Below are positions 1-8,900 of a stretch of 64,000 nt of DNA, piece after piece (the stretch's first letter is position 1; the number at the start of each line of letters is the position of its first letter). A program made the translations under genes and the position numbers. The stretch comes from Mesostigma viride (taxonomy: Eukaryota > Streptophyta > Mesostigmatophyceae > Mesostigmatales > Mesostigmataceae). Where the stretch lies: the NCBI GenBank assembly GCA_009746045.1, contig RPFO01001848.1:1-64000 (forward strand), in the 5' to 3' direction. Under the pieces are notes generated by a model. That model did no database searches, was not told the origin of the DNA, and was given only the letters and a program-made list of their open reading frames with translations.

Positions 1-10
1 ATGCATTGGT

Positions 11-46
11 GTTGGATTTGCATGCAATGAGTCTTATTTATTACAA
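11..46 (-). repeat. 3'-end element, inverted copy of 4753-4788
   Basis: About 36 bases here match, as an inverted copy with only two or three differences, the block at 4753-4788. Read in the sense of the neighbouring genes, both copies lie just past the stop codon and contain AATAAGACTC followed by TTGCATGCAAATCCAAC. A shorter AATAAGACTC also occurs after the gene ending at 6343. I infer a conserved 3'-end processing signal (AATAAA-like). The alternative is the two ends of a segmental duplication. Confidence 0.6.
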
Positions 47-147
47 TGTACAATAGGCAAAGTCCTAATCAACCATGTCCTCAACGAGGTGCCTCCAAGG
101 GCACACTCACTACAGGGAGGAATAGCCCCTTCCCCTTTCTAGACCCC

Positions 148-1688
148 CTACTCATCCTCAACCACAATCACCTCCCGGTGCTGAACATCAGCAACCAAGT
201 GTGCGTCCCTCTCAACAATGCGCCTCGCCCCGTCGCGGAAGCGATCCACCAACCGCCTCATGGCCAGCGCGTCCCACCCGACGCCACCGCCGAGTGCCTC
301 AAAGAAGGCCACAGCCAGTGCATTGCCCGCAGACCCGGAGCACTCCAACTGGGGGTGATCCCTGATGTACTGCAGGGCGGACAGGAAACCGTTGACTCCC
401 GCGGGGTAATTCTCATTCCCCCCCACAGCGCGAACAGCGAAAGAAGCGCGAGCAGCAGGAGCAGCAGCAGGAGCAGCAGCACGAGCAGCAGGAGGAGCAG
501 CAGCGGCGGCGGCGGCGGCGATGGCGGCCGGCAGACCACGGAAACCACACTCTGACACGTTGTCCACCACGCGCAGGTGGCGATCCAAGTCCTCGCGGCT
601 GGTGGCCTGGTAGGTGCAGCCCAGGATGGTCACGGTGCCGTTATCACCAGGGAGAGAAAGCTTGTTGGGGCAGGGCCTGACAAGCTTGCGCAGGTGTTGT
701 CGTGAATCGCCTCCTCGCCGAGCACGACCTCGCCGCCGCACCCGCGAGCGCACAGACGCACATTCACAAGGGTGAATGTGAGTCTGTCGACACCCACATT
801 GCGCTTGTACTGGCTGCCAGTGCGCATCAGGAGCTCCTTGCATTCTGGGCAGCGCTTGCCAATCACACGGGCGTTGGGCCTGGTAGAATTATACTCCAGA
901 GCGTGGGCCTCGAGCATATCAGCGCACTTGTTGCAGTGCTGAGGGACGCAGGTGTGGACGCCCTCCACGAGGTAGATGATGGGGTACTTCCCCTCCGTGC
1001 CGAAGGGCTCGGTGCAGATGTCGCAGCACGCCAGCCTCTTCTCGAACCACGTGATCTTGTGGTTCGCCTCCTCGAGAGCCAAGCGCATCTTCTTGAGCTC
1101 TTCGCGAGTGGGATCAGGGGAGAAAGAACGACGCCTGCTGCGGTTCCTCTCGCGCTCCAACTCCTCCTGCGTCTCCCTCAGCTGGCGCTGCAATGCGGCT
1201 AAGTCCCCACCGCTGGGCCCAGCGCCTCCAGAACGAGAACGGGAGCTGGGACCACCACGCAGCAGGCCTGCATGCAAAGGAAAACACACAGACAACTGCA
1301 AAATGTATCAGATAGTGGCCATCACCTGCAACATCCAACAGATAGTGGCCATCACCTGCAAAATCCAGCAGGCAATCGAAAAGGGATGCATAAAACAGCA
1401 GACCACGTACTGGGAGCAGCCGCAGGGCGAGACTGAGCCACCAGGTCGTCGATCGCAGCGTGCGAATTGACTTCCGTGCCTGCGTCGTCCAGGTGGTCGT
1501 AGTCGTTGTGGTCAAAAAGGTCGTCAGAGGGGTTCCAGCCTGCAAAGAATGAATAGAAAATGACCATGGCGTTCCTGTCAGCTGCTGAAAATGCCCAAAA
1601 AACAAACCAAGGAAACACAAAAACAGACATGCATGGGAAAATACGTACGCTCAGGTTCCTGGGCCTCATGTTCTTGGGTCGTCGCCAT
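148..1688 (-). CDS. RING / TRAF-type zinc-finger protein, 3 exons, one apparent 1-base frameshift
   Basis: I reconstruct three exons: 1649-1688 (ATG at 1688), 1411-1539 and 148-1267. Both introns begin GTACGT and end with a pyrimidine tract and CAG, and both are phase 1. The protein starts acidic, then has a coiled coil (heptads around QRQLRETQEELERERNR), then a RING-like domain (CDIC, later CVPQHCNKC, then CPEC). A TRAF-type finger C-x3-C-x11-H-x3-C follows, then an Ala/Pro-rich linker and an acidic C-terminus (VEDE). The family role would be E3 ubiquitin ligase or adaptor. Inside the TRAF region near 690 the frame shifts by one base. Exon lengths sum to 1289, one short of 430 codons, which fits a single missing base, either a mutation or a sequencing indel. 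The 3' end carries the conserved AATAAGACTC element. Confidence 0.72.
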
Positions 1689-2386
1689 AGCTGGCTAGCT
1701 GCTGATAGTGGTATCCTGCTGCTGTTCTGAGTGGTTCGTGAGGGTTTGGCTGCATTTTTGGTCGTGTTTGGGCTTTGGCCTCGTGGGGAGGAGGCGAACG
1801 GCATATTCCCGGCATATTCCGGGAATATTCCCACGAATATGCCGTGGGACGGTCGCTAGAAGGAAACGGTCGCGCCGCGTCGGCAGTTACGTGACAGGGA
1901 TACGGACTGTCATGGCAGACTGACGATCTGACAGGTGTCAGACGGGACAGTGTGCCGACTGTCGTGGCAGATCTTCGTAACCGACGCGCGGCGGAACCGG
2001 CGCGGCGCGGACTGACGTGGCACGCTGTCAGATCTGACGTGGCACGGTACTGACATGGCAGGCCGTCCGAACCGGCAGCTGACGGATACGTCTTGTACGG
2101 ACTGTCATGTCAGACCGTCCAGGTTGCCACGTGGCAGTATGGCACGACACTTGGACGGATTCTAGTGGGAAATCCTACAATACACAAGCAGTTGCGTATT
2201 TGTAGTAATCTGTACTACTGTAGTATCGCTGCATTTCTACTTCTAATATACTCTCTGTACTACGATTCCTAGTGCAATTGTACTATGAGACGCCATGAGA
2301 TAGAGACAAAGTCATGGATTTCCATTAGAATCATAATAAGGCTTAATGCCCATAGGGGACTTTGTCTATTCCAAAGGGGCACTTAG
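1689..2386 (-). promoter_or_regulatory. Promoter of the RING/TRAF gene and 3' region of the F-box-like gene
   Basis: There is no coding frame of note. Bases 1801-1850 hold overlapping palindromes built on GGAATATTCC (for example 1821-1832) and CATATTCC. Bases 1980-2135 contain several ACGTGGCA or ATGGCA repeats and one full GCCACGTGGC with CACGTG at 2128-2133. The same two motifs recur in the 3022-3491 intergenic region, and the G-box recurs upstream of the 5684 gene. From 2160 on the sequence is AT-rich and probably belongs to the 3' UTR and terminator of the gene ending at 2387. Confidence 0.5.
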
Positions 2387-3021
2387 TTAGTGAACCCCCT
2401 CCAGGGCCAGGCGGCGACAGAACTTGTCGTACATCTTGTCGCAGGTGGCATTCATGACCCTCAGTTCCCTCTCGCAGGCAGCGGGGGAAAAGTTGACAGG
2501 CAGATAGGCGTGGTACTCGGCCTTCACGAGGTCCACGAGCACACGGCAATGCTCCTCTGCGGTCTTATCCTTATCCACCTGAGGAATGGATTCAACATAC
2601 TCCTTCATCACATCCCACAGGCGGGGAATCGCGCAAACGCGGTCAGACAGCTTAACCTCTAGGTCGATGGCCAGAGTTGCCACCTCCATACGCCTATCGC
2701 CATACTTGCAGGCGTCCATCCTCTTCTCAAAAGTGGAAAGGGACTGCACACCGCCTTGGCGATGGCGATGGCAAAGTTGCGCAGGGCCCATCCTGTATAG
2801 TGGCAAAACGGCCCTGGCTGCCTGCGCTTAGAGAGGAAGCGCCCCTCAAGCTCAGTGGCAATAGCATCCAACAGCTGCATCATTCGCTGCTCTGTCTTAG
2901 CTTTGACAGCGTCCCACGGCACTTGCAGCTGCTTGCTGACACCACACCCGTGGGGCCATGCCAACTCCACGATTTCGTGCACAATCTCAGCTGGCAGGCT
3001 GTTAAAAGTGGCAGCGGCCAT
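2387..3021 (-). CDS. F-box-like protein, about 211 aa, one apparent 1-base frameshift
   Basis: The ATG is at 3021 and the stop is TAA at 2387. The N-terminus reads MAAATFNSLPAEIVHEIVEL, with the L-P-x-E-I-x-x-x-I pattern of an F-box first helix. The rest is helical, with no known repeat domain. The frame changes near 2745, where the N-terminal frame (ending ..FAIAIAKA) is continued in another frame (QSLSTFEKRMDACKYGDRRM). The length of 635 is one base short of 212 codons, so a single missing base restores the reading. It is a paralog of the gene at 5684-6343 (shared LP-x-EI, EL-x-WP and a following helix). If it is an F-box protein it would recruit substrates to an SCF ligase, but only the N-terminal motif supports this. 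It shares the 3022-3491 promoter region with the divergent gene at 3492. Confidence 0.55.
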
Positions 3022-3491
3022 GTCTTCTTTGTGGTAGTGGTGCTAGTGCTGTTGGGATGCTGGAGCAGGCGAGAAGTGCCCACTTTGACGTGGTGTCGGA
3101 CCTTTGTACCCGCCCCACGGCATCTTCGCGGAATATTCCGTGGCACGACGATCTCCCACGGGACGCCGCCACGTGGCAGAGATCGGACGGTCCACGGCAA
3201 TTCAGATCTCCCATGATAGTACGGCGTATCTCGGATACGGCGCGGCGCCGGTACGGCCGGACCAGTATCATGGATACTGGTCCGAGTACCGTGGCACGGC
3301 ATTCCGCCACGTCACTACCGCGCCGCGCCGCGCCGCGCCATGGAACCTTCTAGAGGATCGATCCCAGCCGTCCGATGAAGATCTCGTGGGAGGGCCAGTT
3401 TCCACAGGTACAAAGGTCGTGCAGGCCTACCAAATGCACCATCACACCACAGAACAGCCATAGCCAGCGCAGAAAACAACAGCAGACCGCC
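3022..3491. promoter_or_regulatory. Divergent promoter region with palindromic boxes
   Basis: This is the intergenic region between two divergent genes. It contains GGAATATTCC at 3130-3139, GCCACGTGGC (CACGTG at 3170-3175), several CCGTGGCAC or CCACGGG half-sites, the inverted TATCATGGATACTGGTCC region near 3268, and a GCCGCGCCGCGCC run near 3322-3340. The first two motifs also occur upstream of the RING/TRAF gene, and the G-box occurs upstream of the gene at 5684. I see no clear TATA box. Confidence 0.5.
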
Positions 3492-4676
3492 ATGTCTCAG
3501 CTTGATGCAGCAGCTGGGCCGGTGTTCAGGCGTCAGACTAGGGCACAGACTAGGGCCTCTATGGGCTCCAGGCTCCCAATCTATGGATTGCCATATCCTC
3601 GCTGCACAAAAACTAGGACTGGTTGTTCCGCCATAGCTCCTGCGCTTGTGCCAGTGCCTGCGCCTGTGCCAGCGCCAGTGCCTGTGATTGTGCCAGTGCC
3701 AGTGCCTGCTGCGCCAGTGCCTGCGCCTGTGTACGTGCCTGCTCCTCTCCCTGGGCTATTCGCCCCTCGGTTTAAGGACTCTGACATTTGGCCTCCAGCA
3801 GGCCATGTGTGGCCAAATGGTAGTGGCGATTCCAAGTTTCCTCTGGTGCATTGCGTCACCTGCAAAAAGGTGCCGGAGAGGGCAGTGTGCAAGAAGGAGA
3901 ACGGGGAGATGCAGTGCCGGGGGTGCGCTCTGGATGAACTGAGCGACAAGGTGGATGCACTAGGTCCCTCTCCTCCCACGGAGCAGGTGCAGGAGACTGT
4001 CAAGAATTTTGACACGGGCTTGCAGATTTACAAGTACGAATATGAGCCCAAGCGTCTCCCACCTCCTCCCACCGGCTACCCTCTGTCCAAGTGCATGTGC
4101 GCTGTGTGCAAGAAGCCTGCTCTCCACGCGCACGAAGTGGTGAAGGAGGTCACCCCTCAGATGCTGGAGACCACTTCCCATTTCCGTGTTGCCAAGCTCG
4201 TGGTTGGCGACGTCGTTTGTGGGATCTGCCGCAACGAGTTCCTGGCCCAGTATGTCGACAACAACGTGGTCATCAGCAAGGCCATGTCTCGCGGCATGCA
4301 GTATTGGGAGTACAAGGGCCATATCGATGAGGTGTTCCAGTACAACGAGGAACTCCACAAGATGGCAGAGCGCGCCCAGGACAACACGCACGACGGCCCC
4401 TCCAGTGACAAGTTTTACTGGCCTCGCAGGCAGTGCCAGAAGTGCATGAAGCGCATCGACATCAACGTGCAGAACCTGTATGTGGCTCCAAGGCCTCGTT
4501 CTTTAGACGTTGACTTGGTCTGCTACGAGTGCGCCAAGTTCTGCAGCCTTGTTTCTGAGGCTGTCGCTTTCCCGGGCTTTAGCCGCCCCAACAACCGTCT
4601 CAAGCGTAATGCAGAGGCCGGGGGCTTCCTTCTGTACGATGTTGTGGGGTCCAACAAGCCCTATTTCTTCGCGTAG
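3492..4676 (+). CDS. Cysteine-rich protein with repeated CxxC pairs, 394 aa
   Basis: The chosen ATG at 3492 has a good context (gaccgccATGtc). The frame stays open upstream to 3375, but that part looks like leader sequence. The protein has a Pro/Val/Ala repeat tract (units like PVPAPVP) at about residues 55-90. Three cysteine modules follow: CVTC..CRGC (about 130-160), CMCAVCKK..CGIC (about 205-255) and CQKC..CYEC (about 320-355). Each has two CxxC pairs, as in treble-clef or zinc-ribbon folds. It ends LLYDVVGSNKPYFFA. I do not recognise the family. Unlike its neighbours it is an intact single frame. It is divergent from the F-box-like gene and has the conserved AATAAGACTC 3' element at 4761. 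Proximity to a RING/TRAF gene and two F-box-like genes suggests a shared ubiquitin-related theme, but that is inference. Confidence 0.68.
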   Translation: MSQLDAAAGPVFRRQTRAQTRASMGSRLPIYGLPYPRCTKTRTGCSAIAPALVPVPAPVPAPVPVIVPVPVPAAPVPAPVYVPAPLPGLFAPRFKDSDIWPPAGHVWPNGSGDSKFPLVHCVTCKKVPERAVCKKENGEMQCRGCALDELSDKVDALGPSPPTEQVQETVKNFDTGLQIYKYEYEPKRLPPPPTGYPLSKCMCAVCKKPALHAHEVVKEVTPQMLETTSHFRVAKLVVGDVVCGICRNEFLAQYVDNNVVISKAMSRGMQYWEYKGHIDEVFQYNEELHKMAERAQDNTHDGPSSDKFYWPRRQCQKCMKRIDINVQNLYVAPRPRSLDVDLVCYECAKFCSLVSEAVAFPGFSRPNNRLKRNAEAGGFLLYDVVGSNKPYFFA

Positions 4677-4752
4677 GGTGTCATCTGGGCACTTGATTGG
4701 CCCATGCAAGCCTATGGAGGCTACTGTTGATAGGGACTTGTGGTATTCTATT

Positions 4753-4788
4753 TTGTAATGAATAAGACTCTTTGCATGCAAATCCAAC
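4753..4788 (+). terminator. Conserved 3'-end element (AATAAGACTC)
   Basis: This is the sense copy of the block whose inverted partner is at 11-46. It lies 77 bases after the stop codon at 4676 and holds AATAAGACTC and TTGCATGCAAATCC, consistent with a polyadenylation region. Confidence 0.5.
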
Positions 4789-4822
4789 ACTCATGCACTA
4801 GGCGTAGGACTTGACTTGTTTG

Positions 4823-5427
4823 CGAAAAGTTCGGGCTATGCGGATAGCCCGAACTTTTGGGGATAGCCCGAACTTTTGGAAACCTTGCTAGGGAAAAGTA
4901 AAAGTTTCCAGTGGGATCCCAGCCATTTGAAAAGTTCGGGCTATGGTTCGGGCTATCAGTTTATAGCCCGAACCGGACCCTTTTTCCCCTTGGACGGTGG
5001 TGTCATGCATTGTACATGGGGTAGGGACTTGGTTATTTGGACAGTGTGCAGTGTATGTGTGTGTTTCTTCCTTAGATTGCTAACACATAAAATATAGGGG
5101 TATTTCCTGTATATACAGATAGGATTGCTAACACATAAAATATAGGGGTATTAGCTATGATTATTTATAGATGACAATTGCTAACACATAAAATTTTATG
5201 TGTTGGGAAACAGAGTAAAAGAAAGAGTAGCATCCACCCATAGCAACACACCGCCCAGAGGGGAAAAAGGGGCGGTTCGGGCTATAAATCGATAGCCCGA
5301 ACCATAGCCCGAACTTTTCAAAATGGCTGGGATCCCCACTGGAAACTTTTACTTTTCCCTAGCAAGGTTTCGAAAAGTTCGGGCTATCCCCAAAAGTTCG
5401 GGCTATCCGCATAGCACGAACTTTTCG
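4823..5427. mobile_element. Foldback-type inverted-repeat element, 605 bp
   Basis: The two arms, about 165-190 bases each (4823-5005 and 5250-5427), are near-perfect inverted copies. Each contains several TAGCCCGAACTTTT units (or the complement), a shared internal block (AAAGTAAAAGTTTCC), and a poly-purine inner end. The outer tips are CGAAAAGTT and AACTTTTCG. The roughly 250-base middle has three direct copies of TTGCTAACACATAAAAT, the third extended into a 22-base palindrome near 5180-5202. There is no ORF. I could not find a convincing target duplication. It looks like a foldback or MITE-like element inserted between the genes ending at 4676 and starting at 5684. Confidence 0.72.
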
Positions 5428-5439
5428 TGGGAGCCTATG

Positions 5440-5683
5440 GCTGGGCGCCACGTGGCACGGTATCCCACGAGAATTACCAGCGCCGCGCCGGCGCGACGCT
5501 CCACGGTATTATCGTGGGACGCCGCGCCGGCGCGACGCTTGCACGGCACTATCGTGGGACGCCGTGGCCGCGAGGGTATAAAAGCGGAGTCACGGGCGTT
5601 TGGGGGTAGGTCTCGCCTCCGACACTGCCAGGCACACAGTCATCCACACGCAGACAGCCATCCTTACAGCTGTAAAATACACA
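5440..5683 (+). promoter_or_regulatory. Promoter with G-box and TATA box
   Basis: GCCACGTGGC (CACGTG at 5449-5454) is followed by two copies of a block containing GCGCCGGCGCGACGCT and ATCGTGGGACGCCG. TATAAAAG lies at 5577-5584, 100 bases before the ATG at 5684. This is the clearest core promoter in the window, and its G-box is identical to those near the other three genes. Confidence 0.65.
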
Positions 5684-6343
5684 ATGGCCCATGCTGGTGC
5701 TACTTTCGAGGATCTGCCAAGCGAAATTTTGTTGTTTTGGCAGAGCTCAGCTGGCCCTACTTGCGTGGTGTGAACAAGGCCTCTCACAAGGAATGGGAGG
5801 CCGTGCTGGCGATAATGGAGGCAAAGGTTCGCGCTGTGCGCAATTTGATTGACGAGGAACTGGAGTTCCGCGATGCCAACCCCTATTGGTGGTTCGTCGA
5901 TATAAAGAAGGTGACACCCCGCCGCCTGTATGAGATGACGCCTGATCAGCTGAGGGCCATTTATGACAAGGTGTCTGTGCCCCGCTTGCGTGAGGCGGAG
6001 GGGTACTTGTACACTACCCGCGCTGATCGTTTGGAGCAGATGGATCACGCGTACACTGATTTTGTGGAGGTGATCAACCGAACTGTCAAGGTCCCCGTGG
6101 CCCCCCACTAAGGCGGCGAGGGACGCCTATTTTGCGTCCATTCCTGATGTGGATCGCGAGAATGTGATGGAGCGTCGCGTTGATGAGTTGGTCACTGTTC
6201 TGTGCGCGGGATTGGTGGCTGACGACACGGAGGCCAACGGGGGCGTGCCAACGGGTTTGGCCGACCTTCTCAGCGACATTTTCGAAGATTACAAGCACCG
6301 GATGATCGTCGTATCTTCACCCATCCCTCGTATAACCGGGTGA
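5684..6343 (+). CDS. F-box-like protein, about 219 aa, paralog of 2387-3021, two compensating frameshifts
   Basis: The ATG at 5684 sits 100 bases after a TATA box. The N-terminus has ATFEDLPSEIL, matching ATFNSLPAEIV of the minus-strand paralog, then ELSWPY (paralog ELAWPH) after a one-base frame change near 5735. The body is helical (RRLYEMTPDQLRAIYDKV). A second frame change lies in a run of six C at about 6100, after which the frame continues through ARDAYFASIPDVDRENV to the stop at 6343. One missing and one extra base cancel, so the total of 660 is divisible by three. Function is uncertain; the F-box call rests on the N-terminal motif only. AATAAGACTC lies near 6426. Confidence 0.5.
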
Positions 6344-6582
6344 TGCCTTAAACAGGCAAATAGGGATCAACTTATATAGCCTATTGGAAAAGGCTATATC
6401 CCATGGACTGTCTTATATAACTTTTAATAAGACTCGATTCCTATTGAAATTTGTCTCACAATGAGTCCCACAATGAGCCCCACTTAAAAAAAAATCTAAA
6501 CCGCATACTATAAATAGCTAATGGAGCTATAGGGGTACCAGATTCCCACGAAGAATAGGGATTTCCCGCCACCCGCGCCTGT
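6344..6582 (+). other. 3' flank of the F-box-like gene, no gene seen
   Basis: AT-rich sequence with AATAAGACTC near 6426, a short inverted pair around TATAGCCTATTGG and AAAGGCTATA (6375-6395), and a run of A at 6486-6494. I see no coding potential. Confidence 0.5.
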
Positions 6583-7066
6583 CACGTGACTTGTCTGCCA
6601 CGTGGCATGACCCGATTGGTCAGCCCAGTCTCATGGGATTCCAGATTCACACGGTGCCACGTGGCAGCCACCCATTCGACAGGATGTCCCATGGGACTCC
6701 AGGGACCCCCATGGGTGCCACGTGGCAGGTCCCATTGGACAGGGTGTATCATGGGACGCCAGGGTCCCTGGGTGCCACGTGGCGGGTCCGATTGGACAGG
6801 GAGTACATGGGAGTACAGGGTCCCACGGAGATTCGGGGTCCCTGGTGCCACGTGGCGGTTACCGATTGGACAGGGAGTCCCATGGGTGCCACGTGGCAGC
6901 GTCCCATTGGACAGGGAGGTCCCATGGGTGGCCAGGGTCCCAGGGGTCCCGGTGCCACGTGGCAGTCGCCGATTGGTCAGAGTCCCATGGGAATCTCAGG
7001 GTGCCACGTGGCAGCCTCCCATTGGCGGCTACTACGCCAGGGTCCCTGGCAGGGTCCCATGATATA
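6583..7066 (+). promoter_or_regulatory. Tandem array of G-box plus inverted CCAAT modules
   Basis: CACGTG occurs at 6583, 6599, 6658, 6719, 6776, 6849, 6890, 6956 and 7005, from 6599 on always inside GCCACGTGGC. Seven of the last eight are followed about 15 bases later by ATTGG (an inverted CCAAT box), usually within (C/G)ATTGGACAGG. Most units also carry CCCATGGG. Spacing is about 41-73 bases. The frames open through it are repeat artefacts. It ends at ATATATTTATCCC just before copia sequence begins. It may be a promoter or enhancer whose gene was displaced by the copia insertion, or a minisatellite derived from the neighbouring promoters. Confidence 0.65.
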
Positions 7067-7067
7067 T

Positions 7068-7571
7068 TTATCCCAACAATTGACGGGTTAGAGGCGCCTT
7101 GTATTTCGTGTACCTGTCCACGCACACCAACAGTTGCATGCCCCTGATGTGTTGGACATCACACTGCAGATCACCAATGCTCTGAGGTAGAGTTTTGGCA
7201 TGTGATTTCCTGGGCTTGTTGGAGGACAACTGGCACTTACACCGTGAGGCAGCTTGCTGACACGCCTTAAGAAGGGGTGCCCTGCCCATACGGAAGGCAA
7301 AGTTGTTTGACAGAGAAGTGGCATGCCCAAACATGTTGTGGATTCGGGCACCCAACTCCTGGTACACAGAGGAAGCAGTCCCTGGCACAGTCAGGACTGT
7401 GCTGTCAGGTTGTCCAGCATCACCATGCTGACTTCCATCCTGTTCTGACTCAGAGCCTGAGTCACCCTGCTCATGCCCAACACCTGGACCGCCAGCAGGG
7501 ACCACATGCATACCACCAGAGGCCTTCACACCCCTCTGTGGTTGTACATTGGTTTCTCTCAAAATGAGAGG
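7068..7571 (-). pseudogene. Cop-B copia integrase fragment (host of nested Cop-A)
   Basis: The frame at 7068-7562 encodes a low-complexity start, then an integrase zinc-binding segment (H-x4-H in ARIHNMFGH, then CKC), then the first catalytic Asp region (IGDLQCDVQHIRGM, LLVCVDRYTKYKA). It stops at the left edge, so the rest of pol is lost. Its gag lies at 13945-15057 on the other side of Cop-A, which split this element. The last five bases, AGAGG (7567-7571), are the target duplication of Cop-A. Confidence 0.7.
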
Positions 7572-7916
7572 AGTTAATGCCCGACCGGCTCAGCTATGGC
7601 GGTCGGTCACGTTGAGCTTGGGATAAGGTGAACACAGAGAACTACTGTCGGAGCTGGCCCACCACTGGTTTATGTCTTAGCCAGCAAACCCTATCCGGTT
7701 AGCCGTAACCGTGGGACAAGCTAGCCGTCCGTACTGACCCGGATAAGGCCCCGGACTGGGGCCTAGGTGGCGCCGGCCCTAGGCGCCGCCCTTAGACCGG
7801 TCGCCCGCATCGGACCGCCGGATTATAGCCGGCGGCTGAGCGGACGCTAGCGGATGGCGTGCGGACGGACATGGGGAACTCAGAGCCAGATCCTAGGGCT
7901 CTAGAGTTACTCAACT
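7572..7916 (-). repeat. Cop-A LTR (3' LTR)
   Basis: 345 bases repeated at 13376-13720. I found no difference by reading both copies. The ends in element sense are AGTTGAGT...ATTAACT, so they lack the usual TG...CA. Both LTRs are flanked outside by AGAGG. Confidence 0.9.
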
Positions 7917-8292
7917 CCGACATACTCTTTTGTTCTTTGATTAATTATCAAAATTTACATCAAATGCAGATCATACAAAACCCTCTAAGGTAGGGAACTC
8001 AAGGGGGCCTCAAGGCCGTCAAAATCACCACGGTATCGACCCGCGCCCTTGTGATCACACATGAATAGTGATGTAATAAGTAGCGAGCAAAAAAACAACT
8101 ATGCCACCAGACAAAAGGTGACCCATTTATTAGGACCAGTGACCCGCCGACGGGCCCAAGGCACCGTCCAACGTGGCTAGGGTATGGTCAGGACAAGCAA
8201 AAAAACTACCACCATGATATTCGTGAATGCTAGCAACACAGGGTGAGTTATGGCTGTATTCATAAAGCGCCCGAGCCGTAACCCTGTGTGGC

Positions 8293-8900
8293 TCACGGGT
8301 GTTGCATCGTCATGCGCTTGCGCAACACTGCGTACTGCGGGGCAGCCTCCCGCGCCTCCTTGGTGAGTGCATCCGCGGGATTGAGTTCATCCGCGATGTG
8401 CTGGAGACGCGTGACGCAGGAGGCCGCCTCAGCGAGTACGAGGTAATCAACGTCCTGTGACCGCGCATAGGGATTGTCAAGGAAGGCCAAACAACTTTGT
8501 GAGTCAGTGTGCACCGTGCTAGTCCAGTGAAGAGTGAACCCACACGAGCCAAATACCCAACCCAGCAAGTACCGCAGCCACATGCCATGTGAGATAGCTG
8601 AAACAATGCCCCGGCATTCAGCCGTGTTGGGGCTAGTGGCAATGCGGCTGTGCAAGCGCGAGTACCAATCTAACAACATGCCAGGCTGCCCTCATTGCTG
8701 ATAAAGAACAGTGCCCCCATGCGGGCCCGCACTTGGCTGACTGTGCGCGTCTCTAGATTAGCATCCGTCACTATCTCGAGGTGCACCGGCTGTGAGCAAT
8801 CGAGCCCACGAAGCACAATGCCGGGCGTCATGGCCAGCTGCCGCCGAACATGAATGGACCCTAGTCCTTCCAGCACATCATCGGGCAGGCGAGCGAGCAC
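8293..8900 (-). CDS. Cop-A RT C-terminus and RNase H, two frames
   Basis: Frame 8670-8900 continues the RT connection region (LPDDVLEGLGS, VTDANLETRT). After a one-base shift near 8685 the frame to 8293 gives the RNase H: NTAECRGIV (Glu), HTDSQSCLAF (Asp) and NPADALTKEA (Asp). These are the copia RNase H residues, so the domain looks catalytically complete. The shifts near 8890 and 8685 break an otherwise fresh element. Confidence 0.82.

Noticed and set aside
258-548. Minus frame with poly-Leu that looks like a signal or membrane segment
   Set aside because: Shadow frame of the Ala/Pro-rich linker in the RING/TRAF gene.
4823-5427. Bidirectional terminator or replication origin
   Set aside because: Arms are far too long and repetitive; a foldback element explains them better.
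6583-7066. CRISPR-like array (regular repeats)
   Set aside because: Spacers are not unique, repeats are degenerate and contain eukaryotic promoter boxes, and there are no cas genes; the genome is eukaryotic.
6586-7147. Three overlapping plus ORFs (GCHVA-rich repeats)
   Set aside because: Frames kept open by the tandem repeat; all frames give repetitive peptides with no domain.
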